Of a DNA stretch of 64,000 bases, positions 52,548 to 61,131 are shown piece by piece. Each line of letters begins with the position of its first letter. The stretch's first letter is position 1. Made by a program: the position numbers and the translations under genes. The notes beneath the pieces are model-generated. The model was not told where the DNA came from, searched no databases, and worked only from the letters and a program-made list of their open reading frames with translations. This DNA comes from Caballeronia jiangsuensis (lineage in GTDB: Bacteria; Pseudomonadota; Gammaproteobacteria; Burkholderiales; Burkholderiaceae): positions 102,377-166,376 of the forward strand of contig JFHF01000013.1 of assembly GCA_000648925.1 (NCBI GenBank), read 5' to 3'.

Positions 52548-54074
52548 ATGGATACCATCATCCTGGCCGACTGGCTAAGCGCGCGGCTCGACCGCTCCGC
52601 CGCCGAGCCGATGTACCGGCAAGTGCTCGAACTCATGCAGCAGGCCATCCTGACGGGCCAGCTCGCGCCCGGCACCAAGCTGCCGAGTTCGCGCACGCTC
52701 GCGATCGATCTCGGCATCGCCCGCAATACCGTGCTGCATGTGTACGACCAGCTCACGGCCGAAGGCTATGTCACGTCGACGACCGGTAGCGGCACCTATG
52801 TCGCCGACACCGCGCCGCGCGATGGCGTCGCGGGCAATGCGAGACAGGCGGAGGAGGCGAAGGCGCCGTGCACGATCTCGCGTCGCGGCGAGCGTCTGAT
52901 CGCGCAGGCAGGGGTGTCGCCGAAGCAGTGGGGCGCGTTCATGCCCGGCGTGCCCGACGTCGCGGAATTTCCGGCGCGCACATGGAGCCGCTTGCAGGCG
53001 CGTTTGTGGAAGCGCGCGAGTCCCGAACTGCTCACGTATGCGCCGGGCGGCGGCTATCGGCCGCTGCGGCGTGCGCTGTCGGATTATTTGCGCGTCGCGC
53101 GCTCGGTGAAGTGTCAGCCGGACCAGATCATCATCACGACGGGCATTCATCAGTCCATCGATCTCGCCGTGCGCCTGCTCACCGATTTCGGCGATCGCGC
53201 GTGGGTCGAGGAGCCGTGCTACTGGGGCGTGCGCAGCGTGCTGCAGTCATCGGGATTGACGCTCGTGCCGATTCCCGTCGACGAAGAAGGGCTCAACCCC
53301 ACCGCGCGCGACATGGCGGACCCGCCGCGCATCGCGCTCGTGACGCCTTCGCATCAATATCCGCTCGGCATGGTGATGAGTCTCGCGCGACGCCGCGCGC
53401 TGCTGGAGTTCGCGCGTCAGCACAAGGTGTGGATCATCGAGGACGATTACGACAGCGAGTTCCGCTATGGCAGCCGCCCGCTGTCATCGCTACAGGGGCT
53501 CGACGACGCCGGACAGGTCATCTATGTCGGCAGTCTCGGCAAGATGCTTTATCCCGGCTTGCGCATGGGCTATATGGTCGTGCCGGACAACCTCGTCGAT
53601 TCCTTTCGTACCGGCGTGGCCGAACTCTATCGCGAGGGTCAATTGATGCAGCAGGCCGTGCTCACCGAGTTCATTCTCGACGGCCATCTGACGTCACACG
53701 TGCGCCGTATGCGTGGCCTGTACGGCGAGCGACGCGAATTGCTGATCAACGCGATCCGCGAGCGCTTCGGCGAAACGCTCTCGGTGCGGGGCGATGAAGC
53801 CGGCCTGCATTTCGTGCTCGATTTACCCGATTCGGCGGATGACCGAATGATTGCCGCCAGCGCGCTGTCCGCCGGCGTGGTGACGCGTCCGCTCGACAAC
53901 TATTATCTGAACCGGCTCGCGGCGAGAAAGGGCTTGATGCTCGGTTACGCGTGCGTGCCGAACGATCAGATCGCGCCTCACTTCGATAAGCTCGCGGACG
54001 TGGTTGAACAGGCGATATCGCCGGGGTCATCGAAGCGGGTTGTCACATCGATTGAAAGCGCATCGATCAAGTAG
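52548..54074 (+). CDS. MocR/PdxR-type GntR regulator with aminotransferase domain
   Basis: 508-residue fusion of a GntR winged helix-turn-helix (residues 15-90: AEPMYRQVLELMQQAILTGQ, GIARNTVLHVYDQLTAEGYV) to a fold-type-I aminotransferase domain (about 135-490). VGSLGKMLYPGLRMGY has the PLP Lys, and IIEDDYDSEFRYGSRPL the Asp/Tyr cluster. Such proteins sense PLP or amines rather than transaminating. It is divergent from a polyamine-type ABC operon, the same arrangement as E. coli ydcR with ydcSTUV. It probably regulates that operon. Start is the ATG at 52548; a GTG 8 codons upstream is possible. Confidence 0.9.
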   Translation: MDTIILADWLSARLDRSAAEPMYRQVLELMQQAILTGQLAPGTKLPSSRTLAIDLGIARNTVLHVYDQLTAEGYVTSTTGSGTYVADTAPRDGVAGNARQAEEAKAPCTISRRGERLIAQAGVSPKQWGAFMPGVPDVAEFPARTWSRLQARLWKRASPELLTYAPGGGYRPLRRALSDYLRVARSVKCQPDQIIITTGIHQSIDLAVRLLTDFGDRAWVEEPCYWGVRSVLQSSGLTLVPIPVDEEGLNPTARDMADPPRIALVTPSHQYPLGMVMSLARRRALLEFARQHKVWIIEDDYDSEFRYGSRPLSSLQGLDDAGQVIYVGSLGKMLYPGLRMGYMVVPDNLVDSFRTGVAELYREGQLMQQAVLTEFILDGHLTSHVRRMRGLYGERRELLINAIRERFGETLSVRGDEAGLHFVLDLPDSADDRMIAASALSAGVVTRPLDNYYLNRLAARKGLMLGYACVPNDQIAPHFDKLADVVEQAISPGSSKRVVTSIESASIK

Positions 54075-54084
54075 CGCGTGCCGG

Positions 54085-54669
54085 TTATTGGGCGCTTCGT
54101 TGCGCCGCCGCGATCGCCCGCACCACGCGCGCCAGCGCCTTCAATGCATCCGCGGGCGACTCCGCGAATTGCGCGGCAACGATCGCGCCGTCCACCGCCA
54201 GTGCGAGCGCTTGCGCATCCGCTTTCGCCGTGCGCGAACCCGGCATCAGCGTGCGGATCGCCGCGGTCATGTCGCGCTTGTGACGCCGCGAGATATCGAC
54301 CGCCTGCGGCAATGTCGCTCCGACTTCGACGACCGAATTGATGAACGCACAACCGCGATAAGCCTCGCTGCCGAACCATTCCGCCAGCGCGGGCACGAGC
54401 GCGCTGAGCGTGCCGCCGTGCCTCGCGAGCGCATCGCGGAACCATGCCATCCAGTTATCGTGACGAAAATCCAGGAACGCGACGATCAGATCGTCCTTGC
54501 TCGGAAAGTAGCGATAGAACGTTTTTTTCGCGACGCCCGATTCGGCGATCACGCGATCGACGCCTGTCGCGCGAATGCCGTCGCGATAGAAGAGATCGTG
54601 CGCGATATGCAGGATGCGCGCGTCGGGCGCGAGTTCGGAGACATCGATGGAGACGGCAGAAGTATTCAT
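54085..54669 (-). CDS. TetR/AcrR-family transcriptional regulator
   Basis: 194-residue repressor. The N-terminal helix-turn-helix is ILHIAHDLFYRDGIRATGVDRVIAESGVAKKTFYRYFPSKDDLIVAFL. The ligand-binding C-terminal part is less conserved. Two copies of an 18-bp palindrome (GTAGACAG...GTCTAC) lie immediately upstream at 54680 and 54717, between this gene and a divergent DUF1348 gene, so it should control both. Ligand unknown; related regulators respond to reactive or hydrophobic compounds. Confidence 0.9.
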   Translation of the reverse strand: MNTSAVSIDVSELAPDARILHIAHDLFYRDGIRATGVDRVIAESGVAKKTFYRYFPSKDDLIVAFLDFRHDNWMAWFRDALARHGGTLSALVPALAEWFGSEAYRGCAFINSVVEVGATLPQAVDISRRHKRDMTAAIRTLMPGSRTAKADAQALALAVDGAIVAAQFAESPADALKALARVVRAIAAAQRSAQ

Positions 54670-54679
54670 GCAATCGATT

Positions 54680-54697
54680 GTAGACAGGTTCGTCTAC
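54680..54697. promoter_or_regulatory. TetR operator 1
   Basis: GTAGACAGGTTCGTCTAC has 6-base inverted arms (GTAGAC/GTCTAC). It lies 10 bases from the TetR start codon and probably mediates autoregulation. Confidence 0.7.
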
Positions 54698-54716
54698 CTG
54701 CGCTAGAGTGCGTCGA

Positions 54717-54734
54717 GTAGACAGACCTGTCTAC
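54717..54734. promoter_or_regulatory. TetR operator 2
   Basis: GTAGACAGACCTGTCTAC has 8-base inverted arms and shares the GTAGACAG...GTCTAC frame with operator 1. It lies 32 bases before the DUF1348 start. Confidence 0.7.
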
Positions 54735-54766
54735 TCATCTCATCGCTTGATAAACGAGGACTCGCC

Positions 54767-55234
54767 ATGGAATCCAAGCCGCCATTTCCGCCGTTCGATG
54801 AAGAATCCGCCAAGCTCAAAGTCCGTCTCGCCGAAGATGCGTGGAATACGCGCGAGCCCGAGCGCGTGTCGCTTGCTTATAGCGTGGACACGCGCTGGCG
54901 CAATCGCGCGGAATTCGCGAACGGGCGCGAGGAAGTGGTTGCGTTCCTGCGGCGCAAATGGGCGCGCGAACTCGACTATCGGCTGATCAAGGAGCTATGG
55001 GCTTACAAGGGCAATCGCATCGCGGTGCGTTTCGCCTACGAGTGGCATGACGATGCGAACAACTGGTACCGCAGTTTCGGCAACGAGAACTGGGAATTTA
55101 ACGAGGCGGGGCTGATGACGCACCGTCACGCGTCGATCAACGATCTGCCGATCAAGGAAGCGGATCGCAAATATCACTGGCCGCTAGGTCGCCGGCCCGA
55201 CGATCATCCGAGCCTGAGCGACCTGTGCTTCTGA
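54767..55234 (+). CDS. DUF1348 (NTF2/SnoaL-like) protein
   Basis: 155-residue protein of the DUF1348 family, related to the NTF2/SnoaL cone fold. It starts [20 protein letters not shown] and has the conserved [42 protein letters not shown] and [18 protein letters not shown]1348 members are often induced under stress and paired with TetR repressors; enzymatic activity is unproven. Two palindromic operators lie in its promoter region. GAGGACTCGCC precedes the ATG. Confidence 0.87.
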   Translation: MESKPPFPPFDEESAKLKVRLAEDAWNTREPERVSLAYSVDTRWRNRAEFANGREEVVAFLRRKWARELDYRLIKELWAYKGNRIAVRFAYEWHDDANNWYRSFGNENWEFNEAGLMTHRHASINDLPIKEADRKYHWPLGRRPDDHPSLSDLCF

Positions 55235-55270
55235 CGGTATCAGCAGGAAGTCAGCAGAAAGCGGCGGCGG

Positions 55271-55450
55271 TTATTTCTTGATCCGGCGCACGGCATCAGC
55301 CGCCGCGCCGAGTTTGGCCTGCATCTTTCCCGCCATCTTTTCGGCAGTGCCGCGCATTTGCGTCCCGCGATTTCCTGTGGCCTTGCCGACGGCTTCGCGG
55401 ACGATGCCCTTCATCTGACGAGCCGTGCCTTCGATGCGGTTCTTGTCCAT
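55271..55450 (-). CDS. CsbD-family stress protein
   Basis: 59-residue CsbD protein. It matches the family opening MDKNRIEGTARQMKGIVREAVGK and the amphipathic repeat GTAEKMAGKMQAKLGAAADAVRR. CsbD proteins are general stress proteins of unknown mechanism. The ATG at 55450 is five bases after GGAGGA; the ATG directly before it is less well spaced. Confidence 0.88.
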   Translation of the reverse strand: MDKNRIEGTARQMKGIVREAVGKATGNRGTQMRGTAEKMAGKMQAKLGAAADAVRRIKK

Positions 55451-55522
55451 CATGTCCTCCGACGTTTCGCGAGGCATTAGCCTCATCGGGGGACTTCGCA
55501 TCGAGCGTGCCCGACCGGCTCG

Positions 55523-56563
55523 CTACATGTCGCGGCGGCGGCGGAAGGCCCACCATCCGGCGAGCACGGTGAAGGTCGCGACGATCACGACCAGCAGCCA
55601 GAAACCGTGATGATTTTCCGCGAGCGGAATGCCGCCCACGTTCATGCCGAAAAATCCCGCGACGATATTGATCGGCAGCGCAAGCACGGTGACGAGCGTC
55701 AGCGTGAAGAGCGTGCGGTTGCTTTGCTCGTCCATGCGCGTCGCGACTTCTTCCTGCAAAAGCTTGATCCTTTCGACGAGTCCGGCGAGATCGTTGAGCA
55801 CGAGCGAGAACTCTTCGGTGGCGTCGCGCAAATCCTGAATGTCCTGCGAATGAAGCCAGCGCGGCGGCCGCGCGAGCAGACGGAACACGGAGCCCGGCTC
55901 GGGAGCGAGCAGACGCTGCAGCCTCACGAGCACGCGCCGCAGGCCGCCGAGATCGGTGCGGGTCGCGGCGCCGCGCATCGAAAGAAAGCGATCCTCGATG
56001 CCGTCGACCTCGACGCTCGTGCGCCGCACGATATGCACGAGCAGATCCGCCTGATCGCGCAGCATGTGGGCGAGCAGTTCGGCGGGCGAGCGGAAGATTT
56101 CGCCGCGCCTGACCGACTCGCGCAGCGAATCGACCGAACGCAAGGGCTTGAGCCGCGCCGTGACGAGCAGCTTCTGATGCGTATAGACCCACAGCGTCGC
56201 GATTTCGGAGGGCGTCAGCTCGAAGTTGAACATCACATCGTTGATGACCGCGAAGAGCGCGCCTTCCTGATGCTCGATGCGCGTCGAGTGCGAGCCTTCG
56301 TTGAGCGTCTCGAAGAATGCGTCGGGCAGGCCGAGGCGTCCGCGCATCCAGCGCTCGCAGGCGCTGTTCGCGAGATCGAAGTGCAGCCAGACGAACTCGC
56401 GGGTCGTGTCGTCGCGGGCGAGCCATTCGCTCGCGGCTTCGGCATCGATCGGCTCGCCGGGGTGATCGACATGAAATCGGAAGCCGCAGACGAGGCCGGA
56501 AAAGTCGGAACCGTAGGGCGGTCTTTGCAGGGTAGCGGGATTCATGCGGGCATTCGGTAGCAT
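55523..56563 (-). CDS. CorA-family divalent cation transporter
   Basis: 346-residue transporter of the CorA/ZntB superfamily. The large cytosolic domain (residues 1-285) holds helices seen in ZntB and CorA. Two C-terminal membrane segments follow: LFTLTLVTVLALPINIVAGF then GFWLLVVIVATFTVLAGWW. The GMN signature of the pore is present in GFFGMNVGGIP. The N-terminal half (GFRFHVDHPGEPID, WLHFDLANSACERWM) is closer to ZntB-like members, so Zn2+ or Mg2+ export/import is possible. The ATG at 56563 is listed; 56545 is an equal alternative. No strong ribosome binding site. Confidence 0.85.
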   Translation of the reverse strand: MLPNARMNPATLQRPPYGSDFSGLVCGFRFHVDHPGEPIDAEAASEWLARDDTTREFVWLHFDLANSACERWMRGRLGLPDAFFETLNEGSHSTRIEHQEGALFAVINDVMFNFELTPSEIATLWVYTHQKLLVTARLKPLRSVDSLRESVRRGEIFRSPAELLAHMLRDQADLLVHIVRRTSVEVDGIEDRFLSMRGAATRTDLGGLRRVLVRLQRLLAPEPGSVFRLLARPPRWLHSQDIQDLRDATEEFSLVLNDLAGLVERIKLLQEEVATRMDEQSNRTLFTLTLVTVLALPINIVAGFFGMNVGGIPLAENHHGFWLLVVIVATFTVLAGWWAFRRRRDM

Positions 56564-56835
56564 TCTGGGGATGTCGGCGCGTCTGCCGGGGATGCGGACC
56601 TCGACGTTTCAGGCACGCACGCCGCCACGCGCTAGTGTGCCATCGGTCGCGCCCCGAATCGCGATCGTAACGCGCAAACGCAAGTGAAACGATCGCCACC
56701 GGCGCGCCGGTCTGTGCAAATATGACTGTCATATTGTCGGCGTATCATCGCGCCACGCAAGACGGGCGCACGCGCGGCGCCACGCATCGAGTCGGCCGCC
56801 CGCGCGGCGTCGCGTGCCAACCTGGGGAGAAGGCA

Positions 56836-57183
56836 GTGGAAGACCGTGACGATCTGGACGGGACGACGACGCAAACCACGGCGGGCGGCCTCGTCCGTCT
56901 CGCGTCGTTGATCGCGGGGCTCGCGCGCGAGGGCGTGCTCGATACCCGCTTCGGCGCGAAGCTCATGAAGCGGCTCGACAAGGAAGCGCGGCGCGTAACC
57001 GGGCCCGGCGCAACGCCGCTGGACGAGGCGGAGCAGGCGGCGCTTTTCGGCGCCCTCGGCGAAGTCGATCTCGCGTTGCGCCAGTGCGACGCGGCATCGC
57101 TCGTCGAAGCGAACGCGCGGCTGCGCGAAGACGAAGGCGCATCGGGAAAGCGTCGCAAGGGCAAAAAAGAGGCCGACGCCTGA
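56836..57183 (+). CDS. Hypothetical protein, charged
   Basis: 115-residue protein starting with GTG after GGGGAGAAGG. Residues 12-62 (TTAGGLVRLASLIAGLAREG, DTRFGAKLMKRLDKEARRV) are helical, and the middle DEAEQAALFGALGEVDLALRQ is acidic. The C-terminus is strongly basic (GKRRKGKKEADA). No family is recognised. Upstream in-frame starts (from 56722) pass through Arg-rich sequence typical of non-coding high-GC DNA. It precedes the receiver protein by 62 bases and may be cotranscribed. Confidence 0.55.
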   Translation: MEDRDDLDGTTTQTTAGGLVRLASLIAGLAREGVLDTRFGAKLMKRLDKEARRVTGPGATPLDEAEQAALFGALGEVDLALRQCDAASLVEANARLREDEGASGKRRKGKKEADA

Positions 57184-57245
57184 TTTGGGCGGAGCGCGGG
57201 CGCAAGAAATGCTGCAATGCCGGTATGTGCTTTAGGTAAGTGCCC

Positions 57246-57677
57246 ATGCCAGTCTCCCTGCATTCCCCTCATTGCTCCCTCTGGACGGACCGCAGCGTCG
57301 ACGTCGACCGCGATCCGTGGCGCATCCTCGTCGTCGACGACAACGCCTACAGCGCGGAAGCGCTGTCGGCCGCGCTCGAATCGGACGGTTTCGACACCCG
57401 TTTCGCGCTATCCGGCGTCGATGCGCTGCACGCGGTCGATGGCTGGGTGCCGCACATCGTCATTCTCGATATCACGATGCCGGAGCACGACGGCTACGCG
57501 ACCGCTCGCGTGCTTCGCCGGGTCGCCCGCACGCGCGATGCGGTGATCATCGCGTTTACGGCGCTGGGCGAAGAAACCGTGCGAACCGAAGGCATGCATT
57601 CCGGATTCGACGGTTACTGTCAAAAGGGCAATCCGCCCGCCGCGCTCGTTCGCCTGATCGGGCGACTCGTTCACTGA
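57246..57677 (+). CDS. Single-domain response regulator
   Basis: 143-residue receiver-only protein. WRILVVDDNAYSAEAL gives Asp31 and Asp32 for Mg2+. VILDITMPEHDGYATA gives Asp75, the phospho-acceptor. FTALGEE and DGYCQKGNPP supply the conserved Thr and Lys. No output domain is present, so it should act by protein contact, as CheY or phosphorelay intermediates do. No histidine kinase is adjacent. Start is the ATG at 57246. Confidence 0.87.
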   Translation: MPVSLHSPHCSLWTDRSVDVDRDPWRILVVDDNAYSAEALSAALESDGFDTRFALSGVDALHAVDGWVPHIVILDITMPEHDGYATARVLRRVARTRDAVIIAFTALGEETVRTEGMHSGFDGYCQKGNPPAALVRLIGRLVH

Positions 57678-57973
57678 ACGAGCGCGTATCGAACGGTCGT
57701 TTTCCAAATAATTGTTCCGTCCCTGCCAAACGACGCGCGACGTCGAATTGCGCTGCAGCACGCCCAATCCCTTGTCAGACGGTCGTCCGCGGGAAATCCG
57801 TACGCTCGTGCAGCCAGCGATTGTTGGCGCACAGCGAAAACTGAATTGAAATTTATGGAGATAAAAAAGCGATAGTAGGGGTATACACTGCGCTTCATCG
57901 ACGTAGCAGACAGTTTCTCGCAAGACCGCTGCGGCGCTTTCTGATTGAACGTCAACCGTCTTTGGAGCTCACC

Positions 57974-58252
57974 ATGAAACGCAATCTCATCGCTACCCTT
58001 CTGATCGCCGCTACCGCAACGCTCGCCGCACCCGCTTTCGCAAGCGGCTACGGTCCGGCTCCGTTCTACCGTCCGGCAGTCGGCGCGCCGACGTCGCAAC
58101 AAGGCCCGAGCGCACAAGCGATCGCCGCTGAAGAAAACGCCAACGGCACGAACACGACCGCTTTCGGCGGCTCGCGTGACACGCTGGCTCAATCGGGCAA
58201 CCGTGCGGCGCAATCGAGCAACAACCCGCAATCGGTCTTCTTCGGTCACTAA
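57974..58252 (+). CDS. Small secreted protein, Gln/Asn/Ser-rich
   Basis: 92-residue exported protein with a clean signal peptide (MKRNLIATLLIAATATLAA, cleavage after AFA). The mature part is Gly/Pro/Ser/Gln/Asn-rich with GTNTTAFGGSRDTLAQSGNR and SSNNPQSVFFGH, and no cysteines. Codons are those of a well-expressed gene. GGAGCTC precedes the ATG, and a strong terminator follows 55 bases after the stop, so it is monocistronic. Homologous small periplasmic proteins occur across Burkholderiaceae without known role. Confidence 0.8.
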   Translation: MKRNLIATLLIAATATLAAPAFASGYGPAPFYRPAVGAPTSQQGPSAQAIAAEENANGTNTTAFGGSRDTLAQSGNRAAQSSNNPQSVFFGH

Positions 58253-58306
58253 TCGAAGCGGCTGGCCCGGCTCATCCGCCGGGCGTATCGGCTGAAGGAC
58301 TGCTCC

Positions 58307-58362
58307 GGCGCCCGCTGGCACAGACTCAAAAGGTTTGTGTTCAGCGGGCGCCGATCGTTTTT
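58307..58362 (+). terminator. Strong intrinsic terminator of the small secreted protein gene
   Basis: GGCGCCCGCTG and CAGCGGGCGCC form an 11-bp stem. The 24-base apical loop contains a smaller possible pairing. GATCGTTTTT follows. Its last base is the first base of the opposing cheV stop. Confidence 0.87.
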
Positions 58363-59321
58363 CAGGCCGCGTGCGCGAGCGCGCCGCGCATCACGTTGGC
58401 CAGTTCCGACGCCTCGAACTTCGACACATACGCATTCGCGCCGACCTTGCGCACATGCTGCTCGTTCGCCGATCCCGACAGCGACGAGTGAATCACCACC
58501 GGAATGTGCATCAGCCCCGTTTCCGCCTTGATGCGGCGCGTGAGGGTGAAACCGTCCATCTCCGGCATTTCCAGATCGGTAAGCACGAGCGCGATGTGAT
58601 CCGCGACCTCGGTGCCTTCCTTCTGCGCTTTCCTGAGCGTGGCTTCCAGCACGTCCCACGCTTCCTGGCCCGTCTTGGTCATCACGAAGGGCACGCCCAT
58701 CGCGGTGAGACTTTGTTCGATGAGCGCCCGCGCGACGCCCGAATCGTCCGCTGCGAGCACGCGCGCGCCCGGCTTGAGAATGAGCCGCCCGGTGTTCGCC
58801 TCGGTGATATCGGTTTCCTGTGACGGCAGCACGTCACGCACGATGCGCTCGACATCGAGCACCTGCGCGAGCCGCGAGCCATCGACGTTGCCGTCCAGCC
58901 GCGCGAAACTCGTCACCGTCTTGCCGCCCGAGTGCGATTCCGCCGACAACACCTGATTCCATTCGAGCCGCACGATATCGTCGACTTCCTCGACCGCGAA
59001 ACCTTGCGTCGTGCGCGCGAATTCGGTGACGAGCAGGATTTTCGGCCCGTTCTTCGGCCGGCAGCCGGTGATGCGCGCGAGATCGATCACGGGAATGATC
59101 TGTCCGCGGATATCCGCGACGCCGAGAATCTCCTCGCTCGATCCGGCCACGGCCGTGATCGTCGGCATCGCGAGAATCTCGCGCACCTTGAATACGTTGA
59201 TGCCGTAAAGCTCCCGCTGTTCCGAGCCCGGCGCCTCGCCGAGCCTGAACAGAAGCAATTCGAACATGTTGCTGCCCGCGAGCCGCACGCGCTGCTCGAT
59301 ATCCTGTTGTGAACTGCTCAC
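58362..59321 (-). CDS. cheV: Chemotaxis protein CheV (CheW + receiver)
   Basis: 319-residue coupling protein. Residues about 15-165 form a CheW domain (YGINVFKVREILAMPTITAV, GVADIRGQIIPVIDLARITG). Residues 185-310 form a receiver domain with AADDSGVARALIEQSL, the phospho-Asp in VLTDLEMPEMDG and a Lys in AYVSKFEASE. CheV links chemoreceptors to CheA and may act as a phosphate sink. It starts with GTG after GGGAGAACGAG. No other che gene is near, so it works with a cluster elsewhere. Confidence 0.92.
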   Translation of the reverse strand: MSSSQQDIEQRVRLAGSNMFELLLFRLGEAPGSEQRELYGINVFKVREILAMPTITAVAGSSEEILGVADIRGQIIPVIDLARITGCRPKNGPKILLVTEFARTTQGFAVEEVDDIVRLEWNQVLSAESHSGGKTVTSFARLDGNVDGSRLAQVLDVERIVRDVLPSQETDITEANTGRLILKPGARVLAADDSGVARALIEQSLTAMGVPFVMTKTGQEAWDVLEATLRKAQKEGTEVADHIALVLTDLEMPEMDGFTLTRRIKAETGLMHIPVVIHSSLSGSANEQHVRKVGANAYVSKFEASELANVMRGALAHAA

Positions 59322-59592
59322 CTCGTTCTCCCTCTAAGCGGTGCATCGCGCCGCGTTGCCGTCGTGTATGTGCCTGTTAGCGGCATCCGACGACGAAACT
59401 GAAGCCGAAACAGAACGCGCGCAGAATGAATGGCGCGCGTCCGACGAGGCGCGAATCGCGGCTATACTTTTTGAATGGTCGGGTTAATGCCTATGAAGGC
59501 AATGGTGCGCGAGGCTTTACGCTCCACACAGGCGCAAGACAAACCCGTCGCCCAGGCGCAACAACGTTCCCCGCTCATAACGGAGGCGCTCG

Positions 59593-60033
59593 ATGGCAAC
59601 AGTCGCACAGGTTCTGAATTCGAAACCCGAACAGACGGTCTATACGATTGCCGCAACGGCGTCGGTCTTCGATGCGATCAAGATGATGGCCGACAAGCAT
59701 ATCGGCGCGGTGATCGTCACGGAGGGCGATGAAATCGTCGGCATCATGACCGAGCGCGACTATGCGCGCAAAGTCGTCCTGATGGACCGCGCGTCGAAGC
59801 AGACGCCCGTGCGCGACATCATGACGTCGCACGTGCGCTACGTGCGCCCCGATCAAACCACCGACGACTGCATGGCGCTCATGACCGACAAGCGCATGCG
59901 TCACCTGCCGGTGATCGACAACGGCAAGCTCGTCGGCATGATCTCCATCGGCGATCTGGTGAAGAACATCATCTCCGAGCAGCAGTTCACCATTCAGCAA
60001 CTCGAGTACTACATTCGCGGCGAGCACACGTAA
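59593..60033 (+). CDS. CBS-domain protein
   Basis: 146-residue protein with a pair of CBS domains forming one Bateman module. The first is VYTIAATASVFDAIKMMADKHIGAVIV, the second VRPDQTTDDCMALMTDKRMRHLPVI. The sequence ends LVKNIISEQQFTIQQLEYYI. Such lone modules bind adenosine nucleotides and regulate partners or sense ionic strength; partner unknown. CGGAGG lies seven bases before the ATG. Confidence 0.9.
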   Translation: MATVAQVLNSKPEQTVYTIAATASVFDAIKMMADKHIGAVIVTEGDEIVGIMTERDYARKVVLMDRASKQTPVRDIMTSHVRYVRPDQTTDDCMALMTDKRMRHLPVIDNGKLVGMISIGDLVKNIISEQQFTIQQLEYYIRGEHT

Positions 60034-60144
60034 GCGTGCGCGGTCCGGCTGTAAGCATTTCGTTATAATCGGCAGGCTCCGCGCGCGAGTGCGGAGTCAG
60101 GCTCGCCGTGCGCTTCTCGCGCGGATAACGAAGGAGCGCCGCCG

Positions 60145-61131
60145 ATGACCCCGACAGCCGCATCCGCCGAAAGAGAGAAGACGCTCGCCGCCGACGCGCC
60201 GTTCTTCATCGTGATGAACGCGGGCTCGGGCCGCCGTCAGGCCGACGCGACGCGCACCGTGCTGGAGCGCGAACTCGGCGCGGCGGGGCGGCGCTTCGAA
60301 TTGCGCGTCGTCGACGATCCGCGCCGCCTTGCGAGCATCGCGCGTGAAACCGCGGCGGCGGCGTGCGCGCAGGAGGGCGTGCTCGTCGGCGCGGGCGGCG
60401 ACGGCACGCTCTGCACGGTCGCGCACGCGGCGTACGACGCCGGTTGCCCGTTCGCGGTGCTGCCGCGCGGCACGTTCAACTACTTCAGCCGCGACCACGG
60501 CATCCCCGCCGACCTCGAACAATCCACCCAGCTCCTGCTCGATGCGCGCGCCTATCCGGTGCAGGTCGGCTTCGTCAACGGGCGCATGTTTCTCGTCAAC
60601 GCGAGTCTCGGCCTCTATCCGCGGCTGCTCGAAGATCGCGAAATCTACAAGCGGCAATTCGGCCGCAGCCGGCTGGTCGCGCTGTGGTCGGCGCTTTTCA
60701 CGATGCTCAAGCCGCATCGGCATTTGCGTTTGCATATCGATCACGAAGGCAGCACCACGGAGATTCGCTCATCGACGCTCTTCGTCGGCAACAACCGGCT
60801 GCAGATGGAGCAGATCGGCATGCCGAACGAAGCGAGCGCGCTGGAACAGGGCTTGCTCGTCGCGATTGCGCCGCGGCCGGTGGGGCGGCTCATGCATCTG
60901 TGGCTGTCGCTGCATGGCGCGGCGGGGCGTCTGTCGGATTCGGATCATGTCGTGAGCTTCACGTTCGAGCGCATCACGGTGACGCATCCTTCGAAGCGGC
61001 GCAGAGCGATCAAGATCGCGACGGATGGCGAGATCACGAAACTGCGCATGCCGCTCGAATTCCACGTGTCCGAGAAGCCGCTCTTTCTGCTCAAGCCCGA
61101 ACCGGCGGTGGCCGAAGCGAATCGCTCATGA
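60145..61131 (+). CDS. Diacylglycerol/lipid kinase family protein
   Basis: 328-residue member of the DAGK catalytic-domain superfamily (YegS/BmrU/DgkB-like). FFIVMNAGSGRRQADA starts the nucleotide-binding domain, and LVGAGGDGTLCTVAHA (GGDGT at residues 84-88) is its hallmark. LPRGTFNYFSRDHGIP is the second conserved loop. The C-terminal beta-sandwich (residues 150-320) is intact. It phosphorylates a lipid or long-chain base with ATP; substrate not fixed. A TATAAT box lies at 60064-60069. Overlaps the metallophosphoesterase gene by ATGA, so the two are probably coupled. Confidence 0.88.
   Translation: MTPTAASAEREKTLAADAPFFIVMNAGSGRRQADATRTVLERELGAAGRRFELRVVDDPRRLASIARETAAAACAQEGVLVGAGGDGTLCTVAHAAYDAGCPFAVLPRGTFNYFSRDHGIPADLEQSTQLLLDARAYPVQVGFVNGRMFLVNASLGLYPRLLEDREIYKRQFGRSRLVALWSALFTMLKPHRHLRLHIDHEGSTTEIRSSTLFVGNNRLQMEQIGMPNEASALEQGLLVAIAPRPVGRLMHLWLSLHGAAGRLSDSDHVVSFTFERITVTHPSKRRRAIKIATDGEITKLRMPLEFHVSEKPLFLLKPEPAVAEANRS

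Noticed and set aside
60064..60069. TATAAT as a full promoter for the lipid-kinase gene
   Set aside because: A good -10 is present but no acceptable -35 at 16-18 bases upstream could be chosen, so it is mentioned only within the gene entry.
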